From Axinella damicornis (lineage: Eukaryota; Porifera; Demospongiae; Axinellida; Axinellidae): a stretch of 64,000 nt of DNA. Positions within the stretch are counted from its first letter, which is position 1. The number at the start of each line of letters is the position of its first letter. The stretch spans positions 19,671,139 to 19,735,138 of the forward strand of contig OZ007505.1 of NCBI GenBank assembly GCA_963931865.1. The letters run 5' to 3'. The notes under the pieces were generated by a model that saw only the letters and a program-made list of their open reading frames with translations, made no database searches and had not been told where the DNA came from. Both the position numbers and the translations under genes were made by a program. Below, one piece after another: positions 46,504-58,164 of the stretch.

Positions 46504-46636
46504 CTTAGGCTGGTGAGTCCTAAGGCTGAAGGAATGCCACCAGCTTCTCAGCTTATGTTGAGATACTGAAGAACTGGCACCTTTTGTTGGAAACATGTAC
46601 GCTGCAACTGTACAAGAAGTTGGATACCATACATGT

Positions 46637-46760
46637 ATACCGTATTTCTGCAATTCAACGCTGCACTTGATTAGTGGCCGCCCTCAAATAATGGCCGCAC
46701 CTCCAGAAGGACTGGATGAAATAAACGCTGCCCTTGTTTAGTAACCGCGGCTAGTATTCA
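46637..46760. mobile_element. One-ended relic of CCGTATTTC element
   Basis: TACCGTATTTCTGCAATTC, then GGCCGCCCTCAAATAATGGC and AATAAACGCTGCCCTTG, resembles the ends of the complete copy at 56192. No second end is seen. Confidence 0.5.
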
Positions 46761-47273
46761 AATGGTCGGCGATCGATCGAAGCACTTTGTCTAGTCCTCG
46801 AGGACCGTGACTCTTTCACTGTGAGCATGAAGAGAGGAGAACAGATTGTTGGTCATATGCCCTGAGAGCTGTCTAAGAACGTTTGGCGTTTCTGAAGTTG
46901 AGGCAACAAACTGGTTACGTGCTAACTACCACGTCCGATTTAGAAAGGGGCGGTGCCAGGAAGTGAAATAATTCACAGCGGTGAAAACTCGTTGCCTTAT
47001 AATTGGTAGGTGTGGGCTACCAGTGCAGCGTACATTCCTTTCCATGTCGAGAGTTAGATGGTCACGGAATGCACAGAAACCAGAGAGCAGTGGCAGTGCA
47101 GTGCAAAGCACGAAGGTGCTACGAGAGCCCATCCAGGCAACTGGAAAATGACCGTGAAAACAGATCGGCGCTACGCGCCTCTACCCACAGCCTTTGCCAG
47201 TGGACATGTCCCATTTTGCCTTACCAAATCCAAATCCAATGGCTTCAATAAGCCCTGGCTATAGCACCTGCAG

Positions 47274-47358
47274 AAAGTTCACAATGACTTACTGTGACTG
47301 TCTGGAAAAACAGCGACATTGTAGACACATCATGTGCTGTGAGAACCCTAGTCTGCTG
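47274..47358 (+). CDS. Candidate exon encoding a SWIM-type zinc finger
   Basis: Between ATAGCACCTGCAG and a GTACTT donor, 85 bases encode KFTMTYCDCLEKQRHCRHIM and a short tail. CxCx6CxH (CDCLEKQRHCRH) fits the SWIM zinc finger, found in ZSWIM proteins and in MULE transposases. It starts in phase 2 and ends in phase 0. A host gene or a transposase relic are both possible; neighbours on the same strand favour a host gene slightly. Confidence 0.4.
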
Positions 47359-47817
47359 GTACTTCCTGAAGAAGAGTGCTACCTACTATTGAGACCACAG
47401 AAACCGCGCCCACAGAAAACCACAGCGATGCAACCGCCCCCAGCCCCGCGCAATTAAAGTGTGACGGAAGTTCAAGTGTGACGGATATATATACAATGAA
47501 TATATATACAGATGCGATGTGACTACGCTGCACGATTAGTTGCCTCGTGCTAAGGCGCTTGGCAATTATGCTGAAACTCACCTTGGGTTGGAACACTTTA
47601 GTCTTCCTGTTGGCTGCCAATTCCCACCTCGACTTGACTGTTAGCATTGCGTATGTGAGGTCTTGGATGTGTGCGCAAGCAATAATCTGTCTGCCTACAA
47701 CTCCTGGCATGGGAAAAGATGTTGCTAGGGAGAAATATTCCATACAAATCCAGCCTCATACCATGCAAGAAAGGCGTACACAGTGTGACTCTTCTGTCTG
47801 CATGACATCATGACCAG

Positions 47818-47905
47818 ATCTCCCAGGCCTTCCCCTGCCGTATTTGCATACTGCAAGCGATCAAATACTGGCGGTGCATGGGATGGGCCTGAGAACGAGG
47901 ATACC
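47818..47905. mobile_element. Degenerate foldback relic
   Basis: TCCCAGGCC..CCC, TATTTGCATACTGCAAGCG and GGGCCTGAGAACGAGGATAC reproduce in diverged form the layout of the 24826 palindrome. Confidence 0.4.
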
Positions 47906-48547
47906 TATAGGTGGTGAAGTTGTGAGTATTTGGCCTTGCTCGCATCGACTCAACTGTTATTGGCAGTATGTGACATCATGTGACATGTGCATTAATTGGA
48001 ATGAGCCATAAGCTACCAGCCTCTAATGGATGCAACAGAGTCTGAGCAGGTATCCCCAAAGTGAGAGTCAAACCTGTGATGTGATTCTGAAAAGTGAGTG
48101 AACACTACAAGTGGCGTGCACCAGGAGTGAGGCCACTTGTAATTACTCTGCGTGCCCATGTACGAAGCAGGGTTAAGCAATCGGTTTTGTCTGTCTGTCC
48201 GTCTGTCGTACGTCTGTCTGTCCAGTGGAAATTTTTTTGAAATTGCATGATCTATAGGCTTAAATGATTCCTAAACCCGACAAACCTTGCAATCCAAAAT
48301 AAAACCAGCATCTGTCTACCAGATAGCGATCAAAGCGTTTCTGTTCTGTGTAGCTCCAGCTTTTGTCAGACAGTAGAGCCCGCCATTTTAATACGGTCAG
48401 CAAGTAAAATTATGGGCCTATATCAGAGGAGGGAGGACATGACGTCATATCTTGACAAAATCACGTGGTTAGTTATCATTCCTAGCATTCTTGAACGCAT
48501 ATAAAATGTGTACTCGGTCATAGCAGTGGACTACACCAGGGCACTCA

Positions 48548-49384
48548 ATCTGCCAGTTGCACGCAAGCGAAAGTATTCATGGAATGTATGACGTTCACAT
48601 CCGGTTGCTCTATTGCAGCCGCGTTAAGTATTGCAGTGAATGGCGAAATCGGTAGGTGGGCGTTTGAAATGTGCGCCTGATTAAAGCTATACCGATCACA
48701 CAATTTAAGTGACCGCGGCGATAAACAAGAGACTTGGACGTTCAAGACAGTGAGCGAAGTGTGAGAATCGGTTGAAGTACAAACGAGAACAAAGTGGTCT
48801 TGCTATATATATGGCCCCCCTGCCTCCGATGTTCAGGCTCTGTTCCTGCTTAGCTAGATTATTATACTTCGAAAGTAATACCTATGGTTTCTGTGACACT
48901 TACTGCCGCGGACATACTGGGAGCAGACCTGAACGAGCTGTTGGTTCTCTTTTGGCATCGCTATCGGGAAAAGTGCCTGGAACAAGCTCGCGACTGCGAC
49001 CTCAGCTGCCTGCCATCCATCCCAAACACGCTGAACCATCTCGGTCTCGTACCTGGATCGCTTGGAAATCGGTAGAAGAAGGCGCTCGGATCCTGGCTTG
49101 GGTTGTTGCCACAACACGTTACAGGTATGTCCAGCATACTGCGTTGTTCTCGTTCGTACTTCAACCGATTCTCACTCTTTGCACACTGTTTTTACCGCCA
49201 GGTCTCTTGTCCATCACCACAGTCAGATGAACTGTGTAATCGGTATGGTTTTGGTTCACATGCAGGTTTCAAACCGCCCCCTGCCAATTTTACCATTCAC
49301 TGCATACTTAACGTGGCTACAAAAGAGCAACCGGATGTGACGTCACGTCAATCAAATTCCTTCGCTCTTGTGTGCAACTGGCTT
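48548..49384. mobile_element. Large foldback element, about 240-bp arms
   Basis: The left arm (48548-48800: CTGCCAGTTGCACGC through GGTTGAAGTACAAACGAGAA) is mirrored by 49137-49384 (TTCTCGTTCGTACTTCAACC through GTGTGCAACTGGC). The middle 330 bp is unrelated to the arms and contains overlapping frames of no recognised family. A solo arm lies at 35110. Confidence 0.8.
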
Positions 49385-49630
49385 ACTGCACTGGCCTACC
49401 AGGAATGTGGTTACCATTCGACAGTGTGTTGTACGGATAGTCCAACTACACTGTCGTAATTGTAATAATAGTGCTGAATGTATAACGTTAGGGGTATATA
49501 GACTTTTGTGTTCCCATGGCTCCCATTGCTAACTTTGACCGGCCTAGATCCTACAAGTAGCCTAGTAATGAGTAAGTATGAGTTGATGGATGCAGCAGAA
49601 GTAAGTTCGCCCTATCAGTTGCACTTCCAG

Positions 49631-49719
49631 GCTAATTTTGCTTTTTGAGCGGGCCACCAGGGTAGTCCAGTGTGGAGGATGTACTCAACCCTGTTTCCCA
49701 AGTAAAAACGGTTATACAG
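49631..49719 (+). CDS. Candidate Cys-rich exon, unrecognised
   Basis: Bounded by TTGCACTTCCAG and ACAG/GTAATG, it encodes LILLFERATRVVQCGGCTQP and then CFPSKNGYT. CxxCx3C suggests metal binding. It ends in phase 1, exactly what the candidate exon at 50505 requires, giving NGYTEAVERIWQEF across the junction. Confidence 0.35.
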
Positions 49720-50504
49720 GTAATGCAAATGCGCATTGTCTTGCTCTTCGTGGCATGCTGCAGTGTGTCTATGATAGAGCCGTCATACGTACCTCATGTA
49801 TGAAGTCTTACATAATTATGTACACTCATGAAGCTGTATTGTGTAACTTGTATGCGTATGTTCGCTGTAGTAACTTGCACGTAGGCATGATGCAGTCTAC
49901 ACCCTCCCTTGTACATGTCATCTCTGCAAGAATTGCGTATGCCTGCATATAGCTGCCAGAATGCACAACACTGCATATGCAACATTTGTCAGCAACAGCT
50001 ATGCAAGATTTTATTCACCAGCATGCACGTTGTGACTTCTGTGTGATGGTGCAACCGCTTTTACTGGCCGAACTGCAATAATTAGTGTTGTTACTACAAA
50101 GAACGGAAAAGGGTGTGATGATGTACATAGCAGTGTGCCCACACAAAGCTGAACCTGCTTGACATACGTATACCTGCACAGTAGTCAACGTTAACCGCTC
50201 TCTTGTGGTCTCAGCAAATGGTAAGTGTAGTAAATGCTTCGCAGTAACCTGGAAATTGGTAATTTCAGTGACCTGCTTTTAGCCAGGCCAGTGAGTGGTG
50301 TCTTAACATCTCATGCAGTTAGCTAGTAGCTGGTACGATTCTGGAGTTTTGGGTGGGGAAAAATTGGACTATGGGGAAGCGTCATAATGCTGTCAGCATA
50401 CAACTAACAACTACACACACATTATTATATGCATATGCACCTCCCACACGTGAGCATCATTAGTAGCAATGGCCTCTTGTAGTACACCGGCCATGTGTTG
50501 TCAG

Positions 50505-50626
50505 AAGCTGTTGAAAGAATATGGCAAGAGTTCACTGAAGTAGTACACACTTTCACAAGCGCTGGAACTCGTGGAGTGGTTAGCTCACTGTCTCCTATGA
50601 AGAAGAGTAAGAGTTCAAACTGCTGA
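50505..50626 (+). CDS. Candidate exon, EAVERIWQEFTEVVHTF
   Basis: After TGTGTTGTCAG the frame reads EAVERIWQEFTEVVHTFTSA, then GVVSSLSPMKKSKSSNC and stop at 50626. A donor-like A/GTAAGAG at 50607 could alternatively end it in phase 1 and continue to later exons. Phase fits the exon at 49631. Protein-like, family unknown. Confidence 0.35.
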
Positions 50627-51018
50627 CTGCACCGCACTGGCTCTGCCAACCCGTCCGTGGTGTTGATCGCTAAAATCACGTTGACCAGGATGTACCATCG
50701 CACATGCGTTAACCTTCACTGCATGGTACGTAGTTGCATTCCTAAGCATGACTAACTATTGCCACATATATATACACACACACACAAACCCTAGCTGACA
50801 TTGCGGCCTATGCAGTCAGATTAGCTGTCCCGCACTAAGGCCCTCAGCAATTATTATGCATACTGGCAGTTTGTTCTCCCACATGCAGTTACATGTAAGT
50901 TGTCTCTACCTGTGACGCTTCTCATGTGACAAAATGTCCCACACTCACCTTTCATACCTGATGCGTGCATGTGCGAAGCAGTGTTAAGCAACCGGTTTTG
51001 TCTGTCTGTCTGTCCAGG

Positions 51019-51150
51019 CCAATCTTATGAAGTTAAAAGGTCAGAACTTTAGTCTTGTGCCCAGCTGGAAGCTCCGTACTTGCGCTCTATTTCCAGCAAT
51101 GGGCAATGCCTTGGTAGTGCAAAGTTGCTGATACGTACATGTACATGGTT
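51019..51150. repeat. Duplicate of part of the exon at 53064-53251
   Basis: From GCCAATCTTATGAAGTTAAA to TTGACAGCTTCCTCACTGTG this copies 53137-53283 almost base for base, but it is attached to a GTCTGTCTGTCCAG repeat instead of the first half of the exon. It is either an exon fragment carried by a repeat or the source of the second half. Confidence 0.85.
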
Positions 51151-51514
51151 GACAGCTTCCTCACTGTGCGGTGTTAAGCAACCGGTTTTGTCTGTCTGTC
51201 TGTCCAGTGAAATCTCGTGACGTAGACCCTCAAAACCCCTTGTAAGGGACTTAAACAACAGCGAATAGTGTGTACCTGACTGAAGTCAAGGCGCTTTGCT
51301 GTCAAGGCGCTTTGCTGTCAAGGTGCTTCATTTTACCGATAATTCCTATTTTTCATAACTATTCATAACAAAGCCTTCTGCATCTTCAGAAGAAACCTTG
51401 CGTTTCTGAAGAAGCCTTCTGGTTTGCAGTGAAGCTACATGTACACTGCGTACACATATCGGACTTACGTATGTATGTACGTACCAAGCAGTGCACCTGT
51501 TGTCAACCACCTTA

Positions 51515-51646
51515 CTGAGCCTTGTTCCCAGGCCTACCCCATTTTCTGTTCTTCAGTTTTTCTTTGTTCTTCTGCTTCTGTGTATTACTGTCAATGCAAA
51601 CCGAAGAACAGAAAAAAATAATGGGGTAGGCCTGGGAATGAGGCTA
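51515..51646. mobile_element. Foldback element, GAGCCTTGTTCCCAGGCC ends
   Basis: GAGCCTTGTTCCCAGGCCTA and CCCATTTTCTGTTCTTC face GAAGAACAGAAAAAAATAAT and GGGGTAGGCCTGGGAATGAG. The end type is shared with 24826, but the interior is different. Confidence 0.75.
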
Positions 51647-51971
51647 GGACGCAATTAGTCTCCTCTTACATGATTGAGACTCGCCGACCAAGTATGTAAT
51701 ATGCACCACAATGAGGAACAATGTTCATGGTGCTGTAGCTAATGTCCATGAGTGATCTCCGTCTTTGTTGTCGCCATCGTACGGTTCGTCGAACAGGTAG
51801 CTAGCTAGACGGTTCGTTGAGTTCGGAATATTATTATGCATGTGCAAGTGAAATTCGCTGATTTCAAATTTACTGTAAGTGCAAGATCCACCAAACATCA
51901 AACATACACACGCACTGCGCAATGAAGTCACACCAGTGTGGGGCTCGCTCAGGCTTGCCCCAATTAAACCG

Positions 51972-51974
<3 letters not shown>

Positions 51975-52004
<30 letters not shown>
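51975..52004. repeat. Poly-G tract, 30 bases
   Basis: Thirty consecutive G preceded by GGGA and followed by AGG. Second-longest G run of the window and, like the one at 37513, far from recognised exons. Confidence 0.95.
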
Positions 52005-52005
<1 letters not shown>

Positions 52006-52560
52006 GGTAAGCATAATAACAGACATGGAACAGCTTGTGACAGATATGTATGCAGTAAGGAACAAGAGTTGAAAGATGAACTTCAAACAATATCAATATC
52101 AAGCTGATAAGACGACATGCAGGCGACACTGACAAAGACGGAGACAGCTGGTAGACCTACATGTACCACCATGGCCAGGGTGGCATTGCTGCTAGACTGC
52201 TTCAGCTAGCTAGCTATAAACGCTAACCTGACGCACAGTTGCTGTGATGTGCACGAGTGTAAGTTTCAAGAGTGCCATAATATCTGTGCTCATTGCCCGG
52301 TCACATTCTGATGACAATCATGTGAATGCAACTGCTCCTTGTATGTCCTGCACGCGCATGCACTTCTTCGCTCGGGCTCGCCATTCAATGTTCTGCATTC
52401 CACTAGTTATTCCACATGGGCTACCTACACCATGGGAATCCTTGTGCTACTAGATTTGAAATAGATCTTGTGCTTCTTGTCCTGCATACATACTCAGTTA
52501 TTGTTTGTAATTAGGACACTGCTACTATCCCTTCATTGTCTGTGTCTACTATCACTGTAG

Positions 52561-53251
52561 GGATGAGTGTGAAGCACTGAAGCATCAGTTGGTGTTGAGA
52601 AAACTGTTTGAGAAGAAAAATGTTAGTAGGTACGTAGTATATGTTGACACAATGAACCACAACCTATTATGGTGCTGCCAGAGAATCGCAGGATATTGGT
52701 TGAGGGTACTACAGAGTGAGATTGACGACTTATCGTTGGAGGTTCGACACACTATAGTAGCCAATCTTGTCAAACTAACGTGTACGTAGCAAACATGTAT
52801 TGAAAACATTGTGTAATAAAAAATGTCTTGTCAAAGTAATACCTTGCTCCCCTTGATTTCAAGAAGCCAGAACGGTGTCCTTTTCAGCCAATAATATTGC
52901 ACTCTAGGGAGTGTAATATGGCTACGTAGGTAGTGCACGAGTGTGTATTTTCCCGAGTTGAAAGCAAGGGAAAATACTACACAAGAGTGCAATGCCTAGC
53001 CATACCATTGATCGGGAAATGTTCGTGTTCGTGTGTATCCACACTCACACACCACTCCCAGAGCTGTGAAGATGCTGGCAATCAGAAAAGACATGAGAGA
53101 ACTGCACAAAGTTTACAAAATGTTTTTGGAAGGACAGGCCAATCTTATGAAGTTAAAAGGTCAGAACTTTAGTCTTGTGCCCAGCTGGAAGCTCCGTACT
53201 TGCACTCTATTTCCAGCAATGGGCAATGCCTTGGTAGTGCAAAGTTGCTGA
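52561..53251 (+). CDS. 3' end of an unrecognised gene, three exons
   Basis: Exons 52561-52629, 52718-52782 and 53064-53251 join in phase with GT-AG sites. They encode DECEALKHQLVLRKLFEKKN, then EIDDLSLEVRHTIVANLVKL, then MLAIRKDMRELHKVYKMFLE and a stop after NALVVQSC. About 107 codons of predicted mostly helical, charged sequence. No family recognised. The last acceptor is the second AG of CCCAGAG. Upstream exons must exist; candidates at 49631 and 50505 lie on the same strand, but a linking exon of the right phase was not found. The second half of the last exon is duplicated at 51019-51150, which lowers confidence in the stop chosen. Confidence 0.45.
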
Positions 53252-54046
53252 TACATACATGGTTGACAGCTTCCTCACTGTGCCATTTTCGTGCGTGGTT
53301 GCTACTTGCACAAAGCCGGAAGTTACCAATCAGCACCGCCCATTTAGTCACGCCATGACAATGTGCAATACGGGGAGTGCAATACGAGTGGATGTTGCAA
53401 ATACTATTGGACGATTACGAAGTAAATATATATTGCTAGTACTTGTATAGCCCTTCACGTAAGAGACTCATATGTGTTCAGTTTGTACCTGGGGTATTGT
53501 GTACATGTATGAGGTCATGATCGTGCATTGGAGTATGGTCTGGTACATCCTTGAGCAAAAACGCGTCCAAACCCAGAGACCCATTTGCATCTAGACACGT
53601 CCGGACGTTTAATCTTCTGTACACAGACAAATACAGATGCATGCATGCAGGGACATACACATGAATGCAGACACGTGTGCGTTATACATGTATTTTATGG
53701 AAAGGTTAGTACGATGGGGTTTAGTTGTATGCTGAACTGTTTTATGCCATCTTCCCTGCTTGTTTTCTTACTTTGTGCTGTTCTGCTATCCCTACATCTC
53801 CATACATTTTCTACACTTGTAGAGTTTGTGGATGGCATCCGTATGTGTATATAAACTATGTCGTTCCAACCAAGAACAAACCTGAAAGACTGTATTCCTG
53901 CAACTAAATGTGCGTATAAGCTTCATGGCAAACATTGAATAGACCTTAGAAACTATTTGAGCATACTTATGCAAAACTCTGGAGTAACACAAACCACATG
54001 ATGCCACTAGTTGCATGGCAACATCCAAGTTTGGTGCTAGGCAACG

Positions 54047-54290
54047 TGTAACAGGTGTGTGCAAATAAAGGAATGTGATCAGTGCACTCCCTCCCCTTTT
54101 CTGTCTGCTGTCTGCAATCTGATGAGTTATGGAACTCATTATGTTGAGTGTAGTCATAGTCGCTCTGTATTCATAGCCCTGTTATAGAGCATTCTTGGAT
54201 TTGTTGTAAACAACTCCTGAATCTCATGGACTGGATTCAGGCAGGGAGGGTATGGGAACTGGACTACATGTAGCTAACTGTTGCCACTTC
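54047..54290 (+). repeat. Dispersed repeat, GATCAGTGCACTCCCTCCCC, copy 1
   Basis: AACAGGTGTGTG, GATCAGTGCACTCCCTCC, GTGTAGTCATAGTCGC and GGCAGGGAGGGTATGGGAAC in this order, shared with 56823 and 58165. Non-coding; no terminal inverted repeats seen. Confidence 0.85.
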
Positions 54291-55143
54291 ACCTGCCATA
54301 CCTCAGGCAGACCACCTGCCTAGTATCAGTGCTTGCCGACTCCCCAAGGCTGACCGATTTGGTTATGGAATGAGACTGATTCAAGGGGTACAGAATTACT
54401 GGCCATCCTTATAATTTTGGGCAGAAATTTTGTCTTGTAGTTTCAATCACTAATCGCACTCCTGATGCGGAAACTGGTAGTGCAAGCTCACTTTTCAGAA
54501 TAATGCCACAGTCTGTCCCCCCTTCTCTGCCGGCATGATAACCCACTTCTCTTGGATGGGAGGTAACAGGGATAGACTGGTGTGGTCAACTGATCTCAAC
54601 AATTGGCAAACTCTGATGGCATCAATCAGCTCTTACTCACATCTACCCAGGCCTATAGTTACCTTGCGCTTCATTCCAATTAATGTACACGTTATGTTAG
54701 CAATGGTGGCCAATGGGAAGGCAATATCAATTCAGGCAGACTGATCTGGAATGATACCCATGTAAAAGCGAACAACAACCCACCAAAAAGTCGAAAGTGC
54801 TTATAAGTCAGCAATTATGGTGAAATTGCAGTTTTACAGGTGCTCTCCCATGCTGTACAAGTAGGTATTTTTGTGCAAATGAGGTGGGACTGGAACTAAG
54901 GCTACACCATATTCATCTACTAGAAGAATGCATGACATTGTGGGGCAAGCCTGAGCGAGTGCATGCACATCATCACTGTCATTCAAATGTAACTCAACCT
55001 CAGGCTACAGAATTCCAGCACAAGGACTGTATACATGCTGCATACTGCTCCAGCACACCATGCATTCTGCAAGGCACTTTGTACACATGAGGGATGAACA
55101 GTTGAAGCACTCTCACTGTCTTTTTTTGCTATACAGTAGCTAC

Positions 55144-55331
55144 CTCTCTTGGCTGTAGCCTTTGAAGAGCAGAGATAACTAGGTCTATGACTGACTTCAA
55201 TGCAGGGACTGTGCAACCATGAGTCAGACTGAAGTAGATGAAAGTACGATACCGCGCATCGCTGTATCCATTGACGAGGTAGACTCGTGAGTGGTCTCCG
55301 TCCCTGTTGTAGCCATCCAAGAAGTACACGG
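55144..55331 (-). CDS. Candidate exon on the minus strand, unrecognised
   Basis: After a possible acceptor (AATCATGAG) the frame reads VYFLDGYNRDGDHSRVYLVN, then DARYRTFIYFSLTHG and SVIDLVISALQRLQPRE, and meets a GTAGCT donor. Composition is protein-like. A related short frame (DGDNKDGDHSW) occurs at about 51750, also on the minus strand, so this may be an old duplicated exon. Family unknown; NRDGD resembles a calcium-binding loop, but this is weak. Confidence 0.25.
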
Positions 55332-55880
55332 CTCATGATTCGTGTATCTATACGTAACTTGAGTGACTTTGCTGTTGAGCACCTGTAAATTTGTCATGAC
55401 ACAAGGAACTTTCGTCTATTTGCAGAAGTATACTGTGAGTCACAAAAAATAGTGAAAAAGATAAGTAGGGGGTCGTCGTATACTGAACTATTTTATGCCA
55501 TCATCCTTTTTGCTGTTCTGCTATCCCTACTTCTCCATACATTTTTAATCTTTTGCACTTGTTTACCTCAATTTTGTAGCAGCATTCACTCCACACACAG
55601 CACACAATTTAAGTTCAAAGTTACTCTGTACACATGCGTACGAAAGAAGAAAATGGTGTCGCAAATGAAGCCATAGTTGTGCCTCGTGAGAACTCAAAGT
55701 TGTCAAAAAGCAATGAGGTCGTGCACTGCTCAGTGTAATTTTGTGTGAAAACCGTCATGAGGGAGTCAGGTGACTGCCAGCTAGCCTGACTCACAGTTCC
55801 TGTGTTGTGCAAATGCGTGTACAATATGTAAGATGGGGTTGTAAGCTTATACTGAACTGTTGTATGCCATCATCCCCAGG

Positions 55881-56045
55881 TCCGTAGGAAGCATTTTCGT
55901 TTGGTCTGGCGGCGAAAACTCAAACAATGTAGGAGTGTTGAAGCATGCTATGTGATTTCGAATTTTACGTCTTCTGAGATTGTTTCTGGTACAATCCAAA
56001 CTGCAAGATTTCAGCAACTTGCTGCCAAACCTAGCCAGACTGAGC
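55881..56045 (+). CDS. Protein-like frame inside a dispersed repeat
   Basis: After CATCATCCCCAG the frame reads VRRKHFRLVWRRKLKQCRSV and then SNFTSSEIVSGTIQTARFQQ. It interrupts a repeat (ATACTGAACTGTT..GCCATC ... CTATCCCTACATCTCC) that is uninterrupted at 53700 and 55480, so about 200 bp were inserted or captured. No family recognised. Confidence 0.2.
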
Positions 56046-56191
56046 ATATTATTGGTCCAGCAGCTGCCACACCTACTCCTACGGCCCTGATCCCTTACTT
56101 GTTTCCTAACTTGCTATCCCTACATCTCCAATGTTTTCTACAAGTACTGCTTCAGTTTTGATCCAACATAGGGTAAAACAAATTTGGAGTA

Positions 56192-56760
56192 CCATATTTC
56201 CGCAAATGGACACGCGGCGTTTATTTATTTGATTGTTCAGTTAGGGGCGACGACTATTTGAGGGCGGCGTTTATTACTTTGGGCAGTATGACCACGCCAC
56301 GTACCATCTTGTATCTATACATGTACACAGCATCCCTAGCTAGCTCCCCATCAAAGTGTGTTGACAAGCTGGTGAGAAGGTATGGCTCTTACAAAATTTG
56401 GTCGAGAAACACACAAAACAACAACTCACAATGGGCAAGATTCGGCAAGTGCGTCCGCGGCTGGAGCACTGAGCGCTTTCATTAACCGTCGCTTTGTGAC
56501 AAAGTGATACACACGGGACGAGGACAATGGTGAAGATGATGCTTTTGCGGGATGCATATGGAGGGGATGACAACGCGCTCGAGGACTCAGACTGTCTTCC
56601 ACAACTGTTGGAAGATGTACAAAGTGTCCACGTTGTATCGTCATACTTTGCGCATGTGCTAACCCGACCCGGCGTTTATCCGAGGGCGGCATTTATTTCA
56701 GTCAGTGCCTCCAATTGTGCGGCGTTTATTCGAGGGCAGCGTCTATTTGAGGAAATACGG
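56192..56760. mobile_element. Mariner-like element, CCGTATTTCC ends, TA-flanked
   Basis: CCATATTTCCGCAAATGGAC at the left faces GTCTATTTGAGGAAATACGG at the right, each followed inward by repeated GGCGTTTATT / CGAGGGCGGC words, with TA on both sides. About 569 bp with no transposase frame recognised. Confidence 0.75.
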
Positions 56761-56822
56761 TACCTACAACCAAGACACTACTAGTTTTCATGGCAACGTT
56801 GGGACTGCCCAAGTTTGGTTGC

Positions 56823-57020
56823 TAGGCAACATATAGCAGGTGTGTGTGATTAATAGCATGTGATCAGTGCACTCCCTCCCCCTTTTTGTTGAGTGTAGTC
56901 ATAGTCGCTTTGTATTCATAACTCTGTTGGAGAGAATTCTTGGATTTGTTGTAAACAACTCCTGAATCTCATGTACTGGATTCCGGCAGGGAGGGTATGG
57001 GTACTGGACTAGCCAACTGT
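56823..57020 (+). repeat. Dispersed repeat, GATCAGTGCACTCCCTCCCC, copy 2
   Basis: Same block order as at 54047 with a deletion around the CTGTCTGC segment (CCCTCCCCCTTTTTGTTGAG). From 57021 to 58164 I see no supportable gene, only unique AT-rich DNA with short frames. Confidence 0.85.
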
Positions 57021-58164
57021 TGATAATGCCTTAACATTACGTGCAGCTACTAATTCAAGAAAATCTATAATTTTTGAAACCACAAAAAATTGTATTGGCA
57101 GTACATATGTGACGTCAGATACAAATATGTACATATGCATTGGAGCAAGCCATAAGCTAGCGACCTCACAAAGCGGCCAGGGAATGAAGCTAGTTGCATA
57201 GTAACAAATCAGAGTCTATCCACAAAGACCTAGCTGAGACATCAACTTAAATGGTGAGTTAGCTCAACCTGTTCCACTAGCATACCATTGCCTCACGGCA
57301 GTCTGGCTACGCAAGAATGATGAGTGAGGTACTTCAATTAAGTAGTTGCTAATTATGTTATGTTTGCTTTTGGACCAACCTCTTAATGAAAACAGATTGT
57401 GAAGTTGAAGCTAATCTACCACGTTTTGCTGGTTGGTTGACAACTTGACACAGGCAAAGGTAAACCGGCAACCACATATTGAATTAGAAGCCGTACTGAA
57501 CAGGATACCTACACAAGCTAATTGGGCATTGCGCGCACTGTGTGGCTAATTAGCCAGGCTACTTGTTTTGACAAGGGGCGTGGTTTTACCTTTTCCTGCT
57601 GGCCTATGACAACCTACTTGCAAATAGCGGTACATGCAATTCCTAGTTTGATAGGGTGGTACATGTTAGGACTCCAGCCACTGCCTGTACAGAGGTTTTC
57701 AAAGATCTTGCAACTGAATTTGTCCAACGGAAGTCACATGACAGCAGTTCTCTGACCAATCAGCGTATAGTAGTCACAAGTTGTCATGCATGCGAGCTAT
57801 GTACAGTAGATAGACTAGCAGACTCAGTCATTCCCAGGCAGCGTTTACGACTCACAGTTGAATGCTGTACCACAGGAAGTTAATTCGACAGCTTCAGAAA
57901 GTGATTCGACTGCAAAGCGCCCAATCGCGCCTTCATACTAGTCAGCCTTGTGGATCTACTGGTGATCGGTGTACAGAATACCATTGTAGGACCCTGCGTA
58001 AGTCTTTGCTGTAAGCGCTTGTCCGCCCTGGTCACACAAAGCCATTTTCTGTGAAATCTAGAGCGCTCGAGCACTACGATTTGAATTTTGCATTCACGTG
58101 ACTTCCAGTGTTTCATACTGGCCTGAAATTGCAGGAAACCTCTGTAGCAACAGTAGGGCTGTCC

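Noticed and set aside
57522..57755. 77-codon frame at 57522
   Set aside because: No splice sites, no homology and no codon pattern that distinguishes it from background.
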